A stretch of 64,000 bases of DNA from Symbiodinium microadriaticum (GCA_001939145.1 LSRX01000049.1:646858-710857), one strand, 5' to 3'. Positions 11,262 to 20,610 are shown, numbered from the stretch's first letter. The notes: generated by a model not told the origin, from the letters alone. Numbers and translations are program-made.

Positions 11262-11363
11262 TGGTTGATGATATACATCCTGCATTACCCCATAAGAAGG
11301 AATATACCATAATTCCCATAGTTGAGGGTCCTTAAAGTAATGCAGGGTTTATATCATCAACCG
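11262..11363. mobile_element. MITE-like palindrome, family C copy 1
   Basis: GGTTGATGATATACATCCTGC is mirrored by GGGTTTATATCATCAACC, with CATTACC/GTAATG and the interior CCATAATTCCCATAGTTGAGG. This is the most abundant family in the window (about 12 copies). Confidence 0.9.
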
Positions 11364-12180
11364 TATCACCTCTAAGGCCTAAACCCAGCCAGGTTGAAGA
11401 TCCAATCGAAACTCTTATTGTTTATGGTTCCTTGGAATATAATAACCCTATTTTGGGGGGCCCTTGTTATAGTTTATGGGAAAATATACTCCAAAACCCT
11501 TATAGCTACTACTAAATCCGGCACCTCCAGGCACCGAGCCCCCAAAGGAACCGTCAGAGGAACCCGGAAACCCTGAAGCCCCAGAGAACCCCTTCAGGGA
11601 GCCAGAGAGAAGACTCCTAAACTAAGCCTCAATGCCTGCGAAGCTCAGGATCCGACCCGAGCTCCTCAGGGGGGGAGCACCACCTGAGCTCACAGGAAAA
11701 GAGGCTGCAGCTCGGGGGTTTGGGTTTGAGGTTTGGGGTCTAGGGTTTAGGGTTTCGCGTGTGAGGATTGGGGTTCAGGCTTCAGGGTGCTTACAGAGAG
11801 GGCCTTGAAGAGATAGATCTTGCTCCGATGGCCTTCTCAAACCTGTGAACTCCAAGTTGAGGCTTCGGGACTCAAGGGTTTAGGGTTTGGGGTTTGGGGT
11901 TTGAGGTTTAGGGTTTAGGGTTTCGGATTTTAGGGTTTAGGGCTTCCACAGCTTTGGAGGGGCTGCTCTCAGGTCAAGGTCGGTCTCCCTGAAAGGCTTG
12001 CTAGGTTTGGGGGGGCTCTTGCGCGCGCTGTCGAACAATACGCTTCGACTCCAAATGCTGACTTTGCTAAACCTCCAGAAGGGATAGCTTTAAACTTTAA
12101 ATGCTATACTGCGGTATATTTTATGTGGTATTCTGTTATACTATATTATACTATAGTATATTCTATTAAATGTTAAACAG

Positions 12181-12249
12181 CTCCTACATGACCTGCATGA
12201 TCGTAGCGGCGTGAAATGGAATGTCTATCTCAGGGCTGGGTATGCCTCG
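12181..12249 (+). CDS. Exon-like frame abutting a MITE
   Basis: After TTAAACAG, a possible acceptor, the frame reads LLHDLHDRSGVKWNVYLRAG then YASE and runs straight into the left arm of a family G palindrome. The arrangement resembles an exon whose downstream intron is the palindrome, but the right-hand exon could not be matched. Confidence 0.3.
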
Positions 12250-12363
12250 GAGGCCCAGGGGACTTTGGTAAGTCGGTTATAAGTGGGGGTGATAATTGGG
12301 GCAGCTGCATTTAGCGTACTAACTACTCTACTCAACACCTACTTACTAAATTCTCTGGGCCTC
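12249..12363. mobile_element. MITE-like palindrome, family G copy 1
   Basis: GGAGGCCCAGGGGACTTTGGTAA is mirrored by TTACTAAATTCTCTGGGCC, with TCGGTTATAAGT and ATTTAGCGTACT inside. Other copies: 27.7, 28.7 (partial), 35.4, 57.9 and 62.2 kb. Confidence 0.85.
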
Positions 12364-12747
12364 TCTCTGGGTAAGTGTGCTTGATGAGGTCCTTAACACC
12401 CGAAGCACCCAGTCCGGAGATTGGTTTGGGGTCGCTGCTTTGGGGTTCTAAACGGTTTCGGGTTTAGGGTTTAGGGGATTTTTAATTTTAAAGTGCAATG
12501 GCTCCTAGGGTTCAGGGTATAGGGTTAGAAGCTACGATAGTGGGCCGGCCGCGGCTGAATATCAAGCCTGGGCGATCATCCTTCGTCTTAGCTTTGTCTT
12601 GCGGACCCTAGACCCTAAACACTAGAGCCAATGCACGACATGCTAGCCGAAATCCGAAGACCCCAGCCCCACCAAGCCACGACATTCAACTCAACCCTCA
12701 ACCCAGCAAGCCAGCTCAAGAACCCTTGAATCAACCATCGTCCTCCC

Positions 12748-12960
12748 TAAGCCCTAAACCCTAAACCCTAAAACCCTAAAGCCCTAAAGTCCTGAACCCT
12801 GAAACCCTAAGCCTTAAACCCCAAACTCTAAAACCCTAAACCTTAAACCCTAAACTCTAAAACCCTAAACCCTAAACCCCGAAACTCTAAAACCCTAAAC
12901 CCTAAACCCTGAAACCCTAAAACCCTAAGACCCTAAAACCCAAGGCCCTCGGAGCATCCT
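12748..12960 (-). repeat. Interstitial telomere-like CCCTAAA array
   Basis: About 28 units of CCCTAAA, CCCTAAAA and CCCTGAA type. It sits in an 11.6-15.4 kb block where I see no supported gene. Confidence 0.9.
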
Positions 12961-14045
12961 GCACCCGCAAGCCCACCGAGTCCCCCGGCCGATGGGCCCA
13001 TCCCGTCCCATCCGACTTCCTGCAAAGCCCATGCTTTGGGATCTAGGGCTTAGGGTTTAGGTTTTGGGGTTTAGGGTTTAGGATTTAGGGTTTAGGGTTA
13101 CCCTGAACCCTAAACTCTAAAGGGGAGAAACCCTACACCCTAAACCCTAAAGCGCGCGCTTCAACTTGAGGGGCTTCTTGGAAAGAGGCCGTGTTGAAAA
13201 GGAGCTCCTCCTAGAGGGCCCAAAGGGATGAGGGTCGAGTGTTCTGAGGCTTTCGGGTAAAGTTTTTTTAGGATGTTCAACACGTCGTAAGTGCTCCATG
13301 AAAACATAAGGATACTGCAGTCTTACAGCATAGTACATGCATGCAACCTGCTCCCGAGCCAGACATAGTTTATGCTTCGCTCTCGAAGCCCTGAACCCTA
13401 AACCCTAAACCCTGAATCCTAATCCCTAAACCCCTGAACCCTCATGCATAAATCCCTCTGCCCTATCAGGCCTCGAACTCTTAACCCACCAAGCCATAAA
13501 GCCTCAAACTCTAAAGCCCAACGGTTTAGGGTTTAGGGTTTAGCATTTAGAAACTTACCTCAACAGCCCTCAGCCCTTAACCCCCTCACTCCAAAGCCCA
13601 CACCCTCAGCACGCTTTCCAAGTTCTTGAGCCTAGATGCACAAAGCTCTGAGCTAAATTCCGACCCCCCCGGCCCCCCAGGTTCCAATCGCTGGAGGTAC
13701 GACTGAGGCATGCATACTTGTGGGTTTAGGGGGTTTTCTAGGGTTTAAGTAGGGTTTAGGGGTTTAGGGTTTAGGGGGCTTTGATGTTTAGGATGTTGGG
13801 TCTAAGGTTTAGGGCTTAGGAAATTTAGGGTTCAGAGTTTCGGGGTCAAGAGGGTGAATCACACAAAAGCCCCTCGGCAAGCGGGTCCAAATCATCTTCA
13901 TCTGCACTGACACTGTACCTTCGTGGCGGTACGCAGATTCTGGAACCCTAAACCCTAAAACCCCAATTAAACGGGGTTTTCCGAGTCTGCTGCAGACTCT
14001 GTACGGTTTGAGGTGGATGTTTTGCGGAAGAATTGGACATTCCAT

Positions 14046-14156
14046 ACGGTTGATGATATAAATCCTGCATTACCCCATAATAATAAGGAATGTACCATAA
14101 TTCCCATAGTTTAGGGTCCTTAAGGTAATGCTAAGGATTTATATCATCAACAGTAT
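14046..14156. mobile_element. MITE-like palindrome, family C copy 2
   Basis: CGGTTGATGATATAAATCCTG is mirrored by AGGATTTATATCATCAACAG with the family interior CCATAATTCCCATAGTTTAGG. Confidence 0.92.
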
Positions 14157-14412
14157 CCAATAAGGGATTCAGGAAAGGAGAACCCAAGTTCGACAAGCCC
14201 TAAACCCTAAACCCGAGACCCTAAACCCTAAACCCCCAACCCAACCCTAAGCCCGAAACCCGAAAGCCTAAACCCTAAACCCAAAACCCAACACCCGAAA
14301 CCCGACACCCCAGGATTTCAGGAGGGGGCTTGGACAGCTTGGGGACTTCGTGGTGTCAGGTCTTGAACTCCAGGAGAGCCAGGCTTCGGGTTCGGATTTA
14401 ACGGCTTAGATT

Positions 14413-14524
14413 CTAGGTTCCCCAGTAACCAGTTATTAATAAGGGTACCCTTCTTCTTAATATTCGGTTTTAATAAGGGGACCCCAAACTAAAAAGGGCA
14501 AAAGGGTACTACTGGGGCACCTAG
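14413..14524. mobile_element. Introner-type element, family B, intergenic copy
   Basis: The ends CTAGGTTCCCCAGTA and TACTACTGGGGCACCTAG are flanked by a 4-bp direct repeat GATT (14409-14412 and 14525-14528). It is 112 bp, the same length as the copy that forms an intron of the ankyrin gene at 17842-17953, and nearly identical in sequence. It therefore shows the same element outside a gene. Confidence 0.92.
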
Positions 14525-14541
14525 GATTTTATAGGGATTTA

Positions 14542-14648
14542 TACCTTAACCTACCGAAACCTACTTTTTTGTAGGCTCTTGTTATAAACCCTAACATAGA
14601 ATTAGAGGGACGACATAAAAAAAGTAGGTTTTGGTAGGTTAAGGTAGG
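14542..14648. mobile_element. MITE-like palindrome, family N
   Basis: TACCTTAACCTACCGAAACCT is mirrored by AGGTTTTGGTAGGTTAAGGTA, with ACTTTTTT/AAAAAAAGT next to the arms. It lies immediately beside the family B element. Confidence 0.88.
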
Positions 14649-15434
14649 GGTTTAGGAGTGCAGGGAATTTATGGTTTAGGAGCTTCTGTAAAGTTTCTAC
14701 AGGCTTAGGAGTTTAGGGCTTAGGAAGTTTAGGGCTTAAGGAGCTTATAGGAGTTTAGGGGTTTCGGGTTGAGCGTTGGGACTTCGAGTTTAAGCCTTTG
14801 GGGCTTGGGGGGGTAGCCGGCTTAGCGTTATACTATAGGGTTTAGGCTTTAGGGTTTAGCCCCAAACCAGAGGAGCTGTAGATGTCGGACACAGGTGAAC
14901 CCAGACCGCCTCCCTTCGCCACACCAAGAAACCTCATAATACAGCAGGACATGGTAAGCCGGTCAATCCTATTGAGCCGCCATGAACATACACCGAAGAC
15001 CTCTACATCCGCAGCAAACTTGAACCCTAGAGCTTATCCTCTCTGAACCTTAAGCCCATGAACTCCGCACGATACTAACTCTTACGACTTAATCCTAAAG
15101 CCCCGAACCTTTAGTAAACACCAAACTAGACCCTAAACCCTAAACCAGTAAACCCCTAAACTAAAGCCTAAAGCCTAAAGCCTAAAGCTTATAAACCCTA
15201 AACCAGTAAACCCCTAAACTAAAGCCTAAGCCCAAAGCCGTTAAGACTCCTGCACCCCTGATCCCCTAAAACCTAGAATAAGAGAGGGTCCTAGGGTTCC
15301 TTTTAAAATGTTAAGATGCTTAAAGTCTTTAGAAAGGTTGCTATACAGTGTTACCATAAGGGTGTAAAAAGGGGGGCCTTAATGATTAGAGTAGGGTTTG
15401 AGGCTGTTTAGAATCAGAAGCCCGAAAGATAATG

Positions 15435-15680
15435 TTATTCCTGCATGTTTAGGGGTTTAAAGTTTACCCGCCGCACCACACCTGAACTCGCAAAACCCCA
15501 AAGCGCGGCAAGGTGCAGGTTGTAGATTTCTTTCAGCTCGTGGAGATAATCCTGCATCTCCACCTCAGTACAGCCCAGAGACAAAGGTGCTTGAACTAAG
15601 CAGCCTCGTTCTAGTCGCTGCTTGGACCGTTGTATTGCCGCACTCCTCCCAAAGGGTCCAAGTAATAGTATAGTAAACAC
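15435..15680 (-). CDS. Hypothetical open frame, unknown product
   Basis: An 81-codon minus-strand frame whose centre (LGCTEVEMQDYLHELKEIYN) is helical and acidic like real protein. The C-terminal residues run into telomere-like sequence and the N-terminal ones into a palindromic arm (GGGTCCAAGTA), so the true exon is probably about 15465-15625. Confidence 0.35.
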   Translation of the reverse strand: MFTILLLGPFGRSAAIQRSKQRLERGCLVQAPLSLGCTEVEMQDYLHELKEIYNLHLAALWGFASSGVVRRVNFKPLNMQE

Positions 15681-16035
15681 TTTTGGGGCCCAACCATCTA
15701 CAACTTATCTAACACATTGGTACTTGGACCCGTTGGGAATGTTTATCAGGCCACCCTAGCCTTAACATTGCCAGTCTTCCGGCCCTTGAAGGCACAGCTT
15801 GCCCGAAGGGCCCAAAGTACCTATGTAGTAGACCGCAAGGTTTCTATACCCAAAGGGTCCTATGCACTGCCAAAAGGTGATACTGCCGAAATCAGAATTT
15901 CAATTCCCAACATAAAAACCCTACATTCTACTATATAGGTATATAGGACCCCTTGAAATGCTAGGACCAACGATGATGATTTGAGAGAGAAAACCCCATA
16001 ACGGTACTTAGGCCTACCGGGGTTGAGTTTTGGGC

Positions 16036-16160
16036 TGTCTAGGGCCTAGCCCTAAGGGTCCGAAGGACCTAATAATCATGTACTTGGGTTGCGGATAGTA
16101 GTTTTGTAGGTTAGTATTCCGAAAAGTATATGATATTAGGTACTAGGACCCTTAGGGTAG
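16036..16160. mobile_element. MITE-like palindrome, family I copy 1
   Basis: GCCCTAAGGGTCCGAAGGACC and TACTAGGACCCTTAGGG arms enclose the family string GGTTGCGGATAGTAG. Related copies: 23.84, 28.55, 35.65 and 38.98 kb. Confidence 0.7.
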
Positions 16161-16216
16161 GGTTTAGGGTCTAGGGTGCTGGGAAATGTCCTTCTTAAAC
16201 CAACATCCTCAACCCT

Positions 16217-16304
16217 ACCGTTGATGATATGAATCCTGCGTTACCCATAATAAGGAATAGACCATGATTCCCAAGGTAATGCAGGATTTATATCATCAAC
16301 CCTA
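16217..16304. mobile_element. MITE-like palindrome, family C copy 3 (shortened)
   Basis: CCGTTGATGATATGAATCCTG is mirrored by GCAGGATTTATATCATCAAC. The interior TTTAGGGTCC segment is deleted. Confidence 0.9.
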
Positions 16305-16379
16305 GGTGCGCTAAGGATCCATGTGCTCATATGGTATATACCTACTTTGGGACCCTATCTTGGCACATGCACCCGAAGG

Positions 16380-16620
16380 ATAAACGCTAAGCCCCAAACC
16401 CTAAACGCTAAACCCCGAACCCTGAGCCCTCCACTACAGTAGACCCTAAACCCTGAACCCTCAACCCAAAACCCCTAAACCCCGAAACCCTAAACCCTGA
16501 ACCCTAAAACCCCTAAACCCTAAACCCTAAACCCCTAAACTCCCTAAACCCTAAACCTTATACCCTAAACTCCCTAAACCCTAAACCCCAAACCCTAAAA
16601 CCTCCCCAAACCCTAAGCCC
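16380..16620 (-). repeat. Interstitial telomere-like CCCTAAA array
   Basis: About 30 units of CCCTAAA with CCCCTAAA and CCCTGAA variants. Confidence 0.9.
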
Positions 16621-16704
16621 TCAGCTCTCCTTTCTTCATAGCGCGGGATCTCTCACCCGGCCCTGCTTCCCAAAGCCAGGATTCCGAAGCAACCACAATC
16701 CTGG

Positions 16705-16905
16705 GCGTTTTCATTAAGGCTTATAGGGTTCCTTTAAAGGGATCTATAGGGGCCTTTTAGGGTTCCTTAAAGGGATCTATAGGGGCCTTATAGGGTTCCT
16801 TTAAGGGGATCTAACGGGGTTCCTTTAAGGCGTTTCATTAAGGCTTATAGGGTTCCTTTAAGGGGATCTAAAGGGGTTCCTTTAAGGCCTCCTTTATGGG
16901 ATCTG
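16705..16905. repeat. Short array of GGTTCCTTTAAGGGGATCTA units
   Basis: Imperfect direct repeats mixing GGGTTCCTTTAAGG and GATCTATAGGGG. The same vocabulary builds arrays at 27.93-28.09 and 42.07-42.27 kb. Confidence 0.8.
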
Positions 16906-17029
16906 TAAGGGTAAAGGGGCTTGGGTTTCGGGTTTAATAGGGTCTAGAGTTTAGGATTTAGGGTCCACGGTTTAGGGTTTTCTAGGGCTTGGCGTTTAGG
17001 GTTTGGCACGATTCATGAAGGCACTTAAA

Positions 17030-17131
17030 CCGCAGGATTGTAGTCATTATTGCGTTCAATACTGTTGTGATCATTACTAACCGTAGGATTGTAGTCATTA
17101 TTGCGTTCAATACTGTTGTGATCATTACTGT
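17030..17131. repeat. Two-copy 51-bp tandem repeat just past the ankyrin gene stop
   Basis: The unit beginning CGCAGGATTGTAGTCATTAT recurs 51 bp later with one substitution near its start. It lies 15-116 bp downstream of the minus-strand stop codon and so probably falls in the 3' untranslated region. Confidence 0.85.
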
Positions 17132-17145
17132 CCTTATTCCTGTGA

Positions 17146-19899
17146 TTATGTTACTATGCGGGTAGAAAACGGAAAACCGATCCTAACGCAGACCCAGGAT
17201 TCATGGAAGCCGCGATGGCAGGTAGGCATCTTTGGGGCCGCGGTGTCGGGCTGTGGAAGGGTGGAGGTTGGCGGCGGTGGTGGCGGGCGGAATGATGGAA
17301 CAGGAGGCAAGGGAGGGGAAAGTGACGGCGGAGGAGGAATTGCAGGGGGAGGAGGAGGCGAATTTTGCAATGAAGAATAAAACAGCTCCCGGATAGCATC
17401 TGCCGTCTGTGCGGTGTGACCACCTCGTAGAGCTATAGCGCGCGCAGCGGCATGAAAGCTTTCAGTGTCCAGACGGGGTGCAGTGGCAGCAACCGGTGGG
17501 CTTGCCCCAGCTTCCACTAGCCTGGGTTCTTGTTGAGGAAGTTCCTTTAAGTTACGAGAGACAATGAACAAACAACATTATTTAAAATTAACACCAGTGG
17601 GGTAAGTGTAACTGGAATTAAGTTCACTAACAAGAGCCCAGTAGCACCTGAACGATGTCATGCTTTTGCTCATTCGAAGCGGCTTGGCATGCAATTCTCA
17701 GGTCTCTCCGCTGGACACCAGCATCTAGCAGCAGCCGCAGCATGTCGACACGATTCTGAATGATGGTAAACAGGAGGGCTTTAATCATGGCTTCTTTGAA
17801 CCCGGCAGCCAGCAGCAGGGTCACAATGTCGGTCTGACCACCTAGGTTCCCCAGTAACCCCTTAATTATGAGGGTACCCTTGTTCTTAATATTCGGTTTT
17901 AATAAGGGGACCCCAAACAAAAAAGCGCAAAAGGGTACTACTGGGGCACCTAGCCACATTGCACGGCAAATGGAAGCATGTCACGATTCTGCGTCACCCA
18001 AGACTTGTGCGCGCCGACCTCGAGCAGCAGTTGAACCACTTCCGTTTGTCCTCGCATGAACCCTAAACCCTACACCCTAAATCCTTCAAAGCTTCAAAGC
18101 TAACCCTAAACTCCTAACCCCTAAACCCTAAACCCCTAAACCCTGAACCCCTAAATTACTACACCCCTAAACCCTACCCTAAACCCCTAAACCCCAAACC
18201 CCTAAATTACTAAACCCTTCTAAACCCTAAACCCCTAAACTTTCCCTAAATCCCTAAACCCCCATTTGGTCCTCGCATGATGGCCTCCTCAAAGGCTTCC
18301 TGTCGCCACTGCCCGATGAAATCCTTGCCTTGGTTCAGAAGTAGCCTCTTTATAACAAGAGTTTAGGGTTTAGGGTGTTCATAAGTAGCCTCTTTATAAT
18401 AAGAGTTTAGGGTTTAGGGTGTTCATAAGTAGCCTCTTTATAATAAGGGTACCTTTTTTTTCACTACTCGGTTTTAGCAAGGGGTTCCCTAAAATAAAAA
18501 GGGCAAAAGGGTACCACTCAGGGACCTCGTTGCCGGCCCCCGCCTCTAAGAGCAGCTGCGCAATGCCTAGGCTGTTTAGGGTTTAGGGCTTAGGGCTTAG
18601 GGTTTAGGGTTTAGGGTTGAGGGTTTAGGGTTTAGAGTTTAGGCTTTTAGGGTTTAGGGTTTAGGGCTTATACTAGGAGCCCTAGTAAGACTTAAATTAT
18701 AAGGTATATTCCTTATTGAAGAGCTTTGAAATCATGCTGCGGTCGATGATAGAAATCCTGCATGATCCCATAATGAGGAATATATCATCAACAGTGGGAG
18801 CCCTGATAAGACTTTAGGTATGTCCCTTACTTGAAGGGTTTTGGAGTCTCTGGGACGGAATTTGAAAGTGATACCCGACTATGGTGTACTCACAAAATTC
18901 GGAACCACAAACTCAACGTTACACCTTTGTCTTACTCACAAGAGCCCAGCTGCCAATGTGACCGCCACGGAGTGCCAAACCAAGCGGCTTGCGGCCTTGC
19001 GTGTCGACAAAGTTTGGGTTTTGTGGCCTATCCAAGATCTCTGCAACCAGACCCACGTTGCCCGACGTGACAGCTTTGGTCAGCGAGTCTGCTTGATGCC
19101 AGCTAGTCGATGCAAAATCCACGAGAAGCATTTGCACATCGACGCGGCCATCCAAACCTGGGTTCTTGTTAAGGGGTTTAACTTAAGTTACCATAATAAG
19201 GAAACCATATTACATACTATAGATCCCGATTATGGTAACCTAAATTAAACCCCTTAACAAGGACCCAGAAACTGGCAGTGTTCTCCAAAACACAGCCGTC
19301 GTGAAGGAGCCTCTGCCGAAATCGCGACCATCCGTGCAATCGGTACAGCTCTGCTTTCACTGTCCTTGGCTGACACTTGCACATGCCGCCAGCTACGTTG
19401 TTAAGGAGCTCTAGCGAAGGAATCAGAATAAGGAACCCTAAAAGAGCGAGCAGGTAGAAATCATAGTAATGAGCCCTAAACGGGTAGGCAGAAATCATAA
19501 TAAGGAACCCCAAAAGGCTAGGTAGAAAGCACAAGAAGGAACCCTGAACAGAGTAAGGTTATCTTGGGGGTTGAGGAGCTTGCTTGTAAAGGGTCCTACG
19601 TAGCTGTACGCGGGACACTTTCTCAAATCATACGAGTAAGGGTTTCGGGTATAGGGTTTACGGTTTAGGGTGTGGGGTCTAGGGTCCGGCTAAGCAGAAC
19701 CTACTTTCTAAGTAGGTACTTAGGAGCCTGTGGCAACTCCGCCCGATCGCGGCCCCCGTCAGAAGCCCCTGCGGATGGCTTAAGTCCCCGTGATCAAACA
19801 CCACAAAGCCTGAACGATAGGGTATACCTGTAGCCTAAAAGACCTACCTTATTACGGAGCTATATATATATATATACATACATATATATATATATACAT

Positions 19900-19940
<41 letters not shown>

Positions 19941-20378
19941 GATAGATAGATAGATAGAAGCCATAGTAAGGAGCCCTAAAGAGGGTCTTTTCCACTACCG
20001 GTGGAGTTTAAGGCATAGGGCTCAAAGGGCTTTGCAACAAAGCGCCCAACAATTATACAGCAGGGTCTGTAGGCCTGAGACCCCTGCAATCCGAGTCATC
20101 TGAGCCTTGGGGTAAGCGTGTAGGTCAGTGTAGGCCCTAAGCACCTTGTAGAAAGTAGGGTTTCTGTAGTAGGTGGTCCCCTAAACCCTACCCTAATACC
20201 TACTATAGAAGGTACTAGAGCCCCTAGGGCCCTACTATAGTAGGCCCTTCTGAAGGGTTAGGGCTAGATCGAGGAACTTGGGATCCCTTATGGGGTGGCC
20301 AAGTCTCCGCACGTCCTCAACGTCTGCGCTTGGCATAGCCGCCAGCTGGTCTCCGGACACGCTCCAGATGTAAAGCAT
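17146..20378 (-). CDS. Ubiquitin-like/ankyrin-repeat protein, 8 exons
   Basis: Joining exons 20378-20308, 19364-19273, 19157-18954, 18566-18534, 18328-18272, 18050-17958, 17841-17646 and 17521-17146 gives one uninterrupted 373-codon frame (1122 nt with stop). Residues 1 to ~70 (MLYIWSVSGDQL; RLHGWSRFRQRLL) match the ubiquitin-like start common in dinoflagellate ankyrin proteins. Residues ~72-257 are about six ankyrin repeats with ~33-residue spacing (GGHIGIAQLLLEAGAG, GQTEVVQLLLEVGAH, GQTDIVTLLLAAG). Residues ~304-342 are proline-rich, followed by a basic tail. The start is the first Met of the conserved MLYIW motif. Intron borders, 5' to 3': GA-AG, GT-AG, GC-AG, GC-AG, GA-AG, GT-AG, GC-AG. 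Role: a protein-interaction scaffold is inferred; the partner is unknown. Splicing is inferred from frame and repeat periodicity, without transcript data. Confidence 0.87.
17522..17641 (-). mobile_element. Introner, family A, forming intron 7 of the ankyrin gene
   Basis: A 120-bp inverted-repeat element (CTGGGCTCTTGTTAGTGAAC at one end, CTCAACAAGAACCCAG at the other, minus strand) is flanked by TAGC at 17518-17521 and 17642-17645. On the minus strand the duplicated target is GCTA. The upstream copy supplies a GC donor and the element end supplies AG. Removing 17522-17645 joins codons as V-Q-V-L-V-E-A-G, an intact ankyrin helix. Confidence 0.9.
17842..17953 (-). mobile_element. Introner, family B, forming intron 6 of the ankyrin gene
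   Basis: A 112-bp element with CTAGGTGCCCCAGTA and its inverse, flanked by CCAC at 17838-17841 and 17954-17957. Read on the minus strand the target is GTGG. The upstream copy gives the GT donor and the element gives CCTAG as acceptor. The 116-nt intron 17842-17957 restores AVQCGQTDIV across the joint. Confidence 0.93.
18051..18271 (-). repeat. Telomere-like intron 5 between 15-bp direct repeats, GA-AG
   Basis: The intron body is about 200 bp of CCCTAAA variants on the plus strand. It is bounded by TTTGTCCTCGCATGA (18045-18059) and TTTGGTCCTCGCATGA (18265-18280). Splicing CGAG|GACC...CGAG|GACA removes 221 nt and joins AIMRG to QTEVVQ in frame. Because the borders lie in the direct repeat, the exact cut could slide, but a GA donor is the reading that leaves AG at the acceptor. 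Confidence 0.85.
18329..18529 (-). mobile_element. Introner, family B-like, forming intron 4, internally expanded
   Basis: The target duplication TTGC is at 18325-18328 and 18530-18533. On the minus strand the upstream GCAA gives a GC donor and the element ends in CCAAG. Inside, a 45-bp segment beginning AAGTAGCCTCTTTATAA is present three times, each separated by two telomere motifs, which raises the element to 201 bp. Excision joins EAGAG to KDFIGQ in frame and restores 33-residue ankyrin spacing. Confidence 0.88.
18567..18953 (-). mobile_element. Composite intron 3 of the ankyrin gene (GC-AG, 387 nt)
   Basis: The 5' end CTGGGCTCTTGTGAGTAAG matches the family A introner end used in intron 7, and the donor is GC preceded by ATTG. 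The 3' end is CCTAG before GCATTG. In between lie family J-like arms, a shortened family C palindrome and a TTTAGGG block, so this looks like an introner later invaded by other repeats. Only three bases (GCA) remain of the target duplication. Confidence 0.75.
18740..18795. mobile_element. Family C palindrome copy 4, internally deleted, nested in intron 3
   Basis: GGTCGATGATAGAAATCCTGC joined closely to AATATATCATCAACAG. Most of the centre is missing. Confidence 0.75.
19158..19268 (-). mobile_element. Introner, family A, forming intron 2 of the ankyrin gene
   Basis: A 111-bp element with CTGGGTCCTTGTTAAGGGGTT and its near-perfect inverse. The target duplication AAAC lies at 19154-19157 and 19269-19272. 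Minus-strand reading CCA|GTTTCTGGG...CCCAG|GTTTGG gives a GT donor from the target copy and an AG from the element. The 115-nt intron splits a serine codon and rejoins LENTAS to LDGRVDV. Confidence 0.93.
19859..19958. repeat. AT / ACAT / ATAG microsatellite in intron 1
   Basis: Alternating AT runs with ACATAC and a terminal (GATA)n. Confidence 0.95.
20180..20265. mobile_element. MITE-like palindrome, family E copy 4
   Basis: CCCTACCCTAATACCTACTATAG is mirrored by CTATAGTAGGCCCTTCTGAAGGG around CCCCTAGGGCCC. It lies inside intron 1 of the ankyrin gene. Confidence 0.8.
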
Positions 20379-20502
20379 TGCAGGGCTTTGGGGAATAGAT
20401 GGGAAAGAAAAAAACCCGAAAGACCCGGAAAGCAACCAGAATCAAGAGACTCCAAAGCACCGTAATTGAGGAATCAACCTTAACTCATACTACCTTTTTC
20501 TT

Positions 20503-20610
20503 CAAACCCTAAACCCCTAAACCCTAAACCCTAAATCCCTAAATCCCTAAACCCTAAACCCTAAACCTCTAAACCTCTAAACCTCCAAACCCCTAAACCC
20601 TAAACCTCGA
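20503..20610 (-). repeat. Interstitial telomere-like CCCTAAA array
   Basis: About 14 units, just upstream of the ankyrin gene start. If a promoter exists it would have to lie in or around this array. No TATA-like or other core element was recognised. Confidence 0.85.

Larger units (their letters stand above)
19365..20307 (-). other. Intron 1 of the ankyrin gene (GA-AG, 943 nt)
   Basis: It joins codon 24 (R) between GTGCG|GAGACTT and CCAAG|GACAGTG. It contains a family E palindrome at 20180-20265, an AT/ATAG microsatellite at 19859-19958, and GGAACCCTAAA/AGAAATCATA repeats at 19425-19550. A non-repetitive stretch around 19735-19810 is open on the minus strand but is not needed for the frame. 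Confidence 0.7.

Noticed and set aside
18841..19248. 135-codon plus-strand frame across the ankyrin locus
   Set aside because: It is the antisense shadow of ankyrin exon 3 and of the introner in intron 2. The minus-strand reading gives a recognisable domain.
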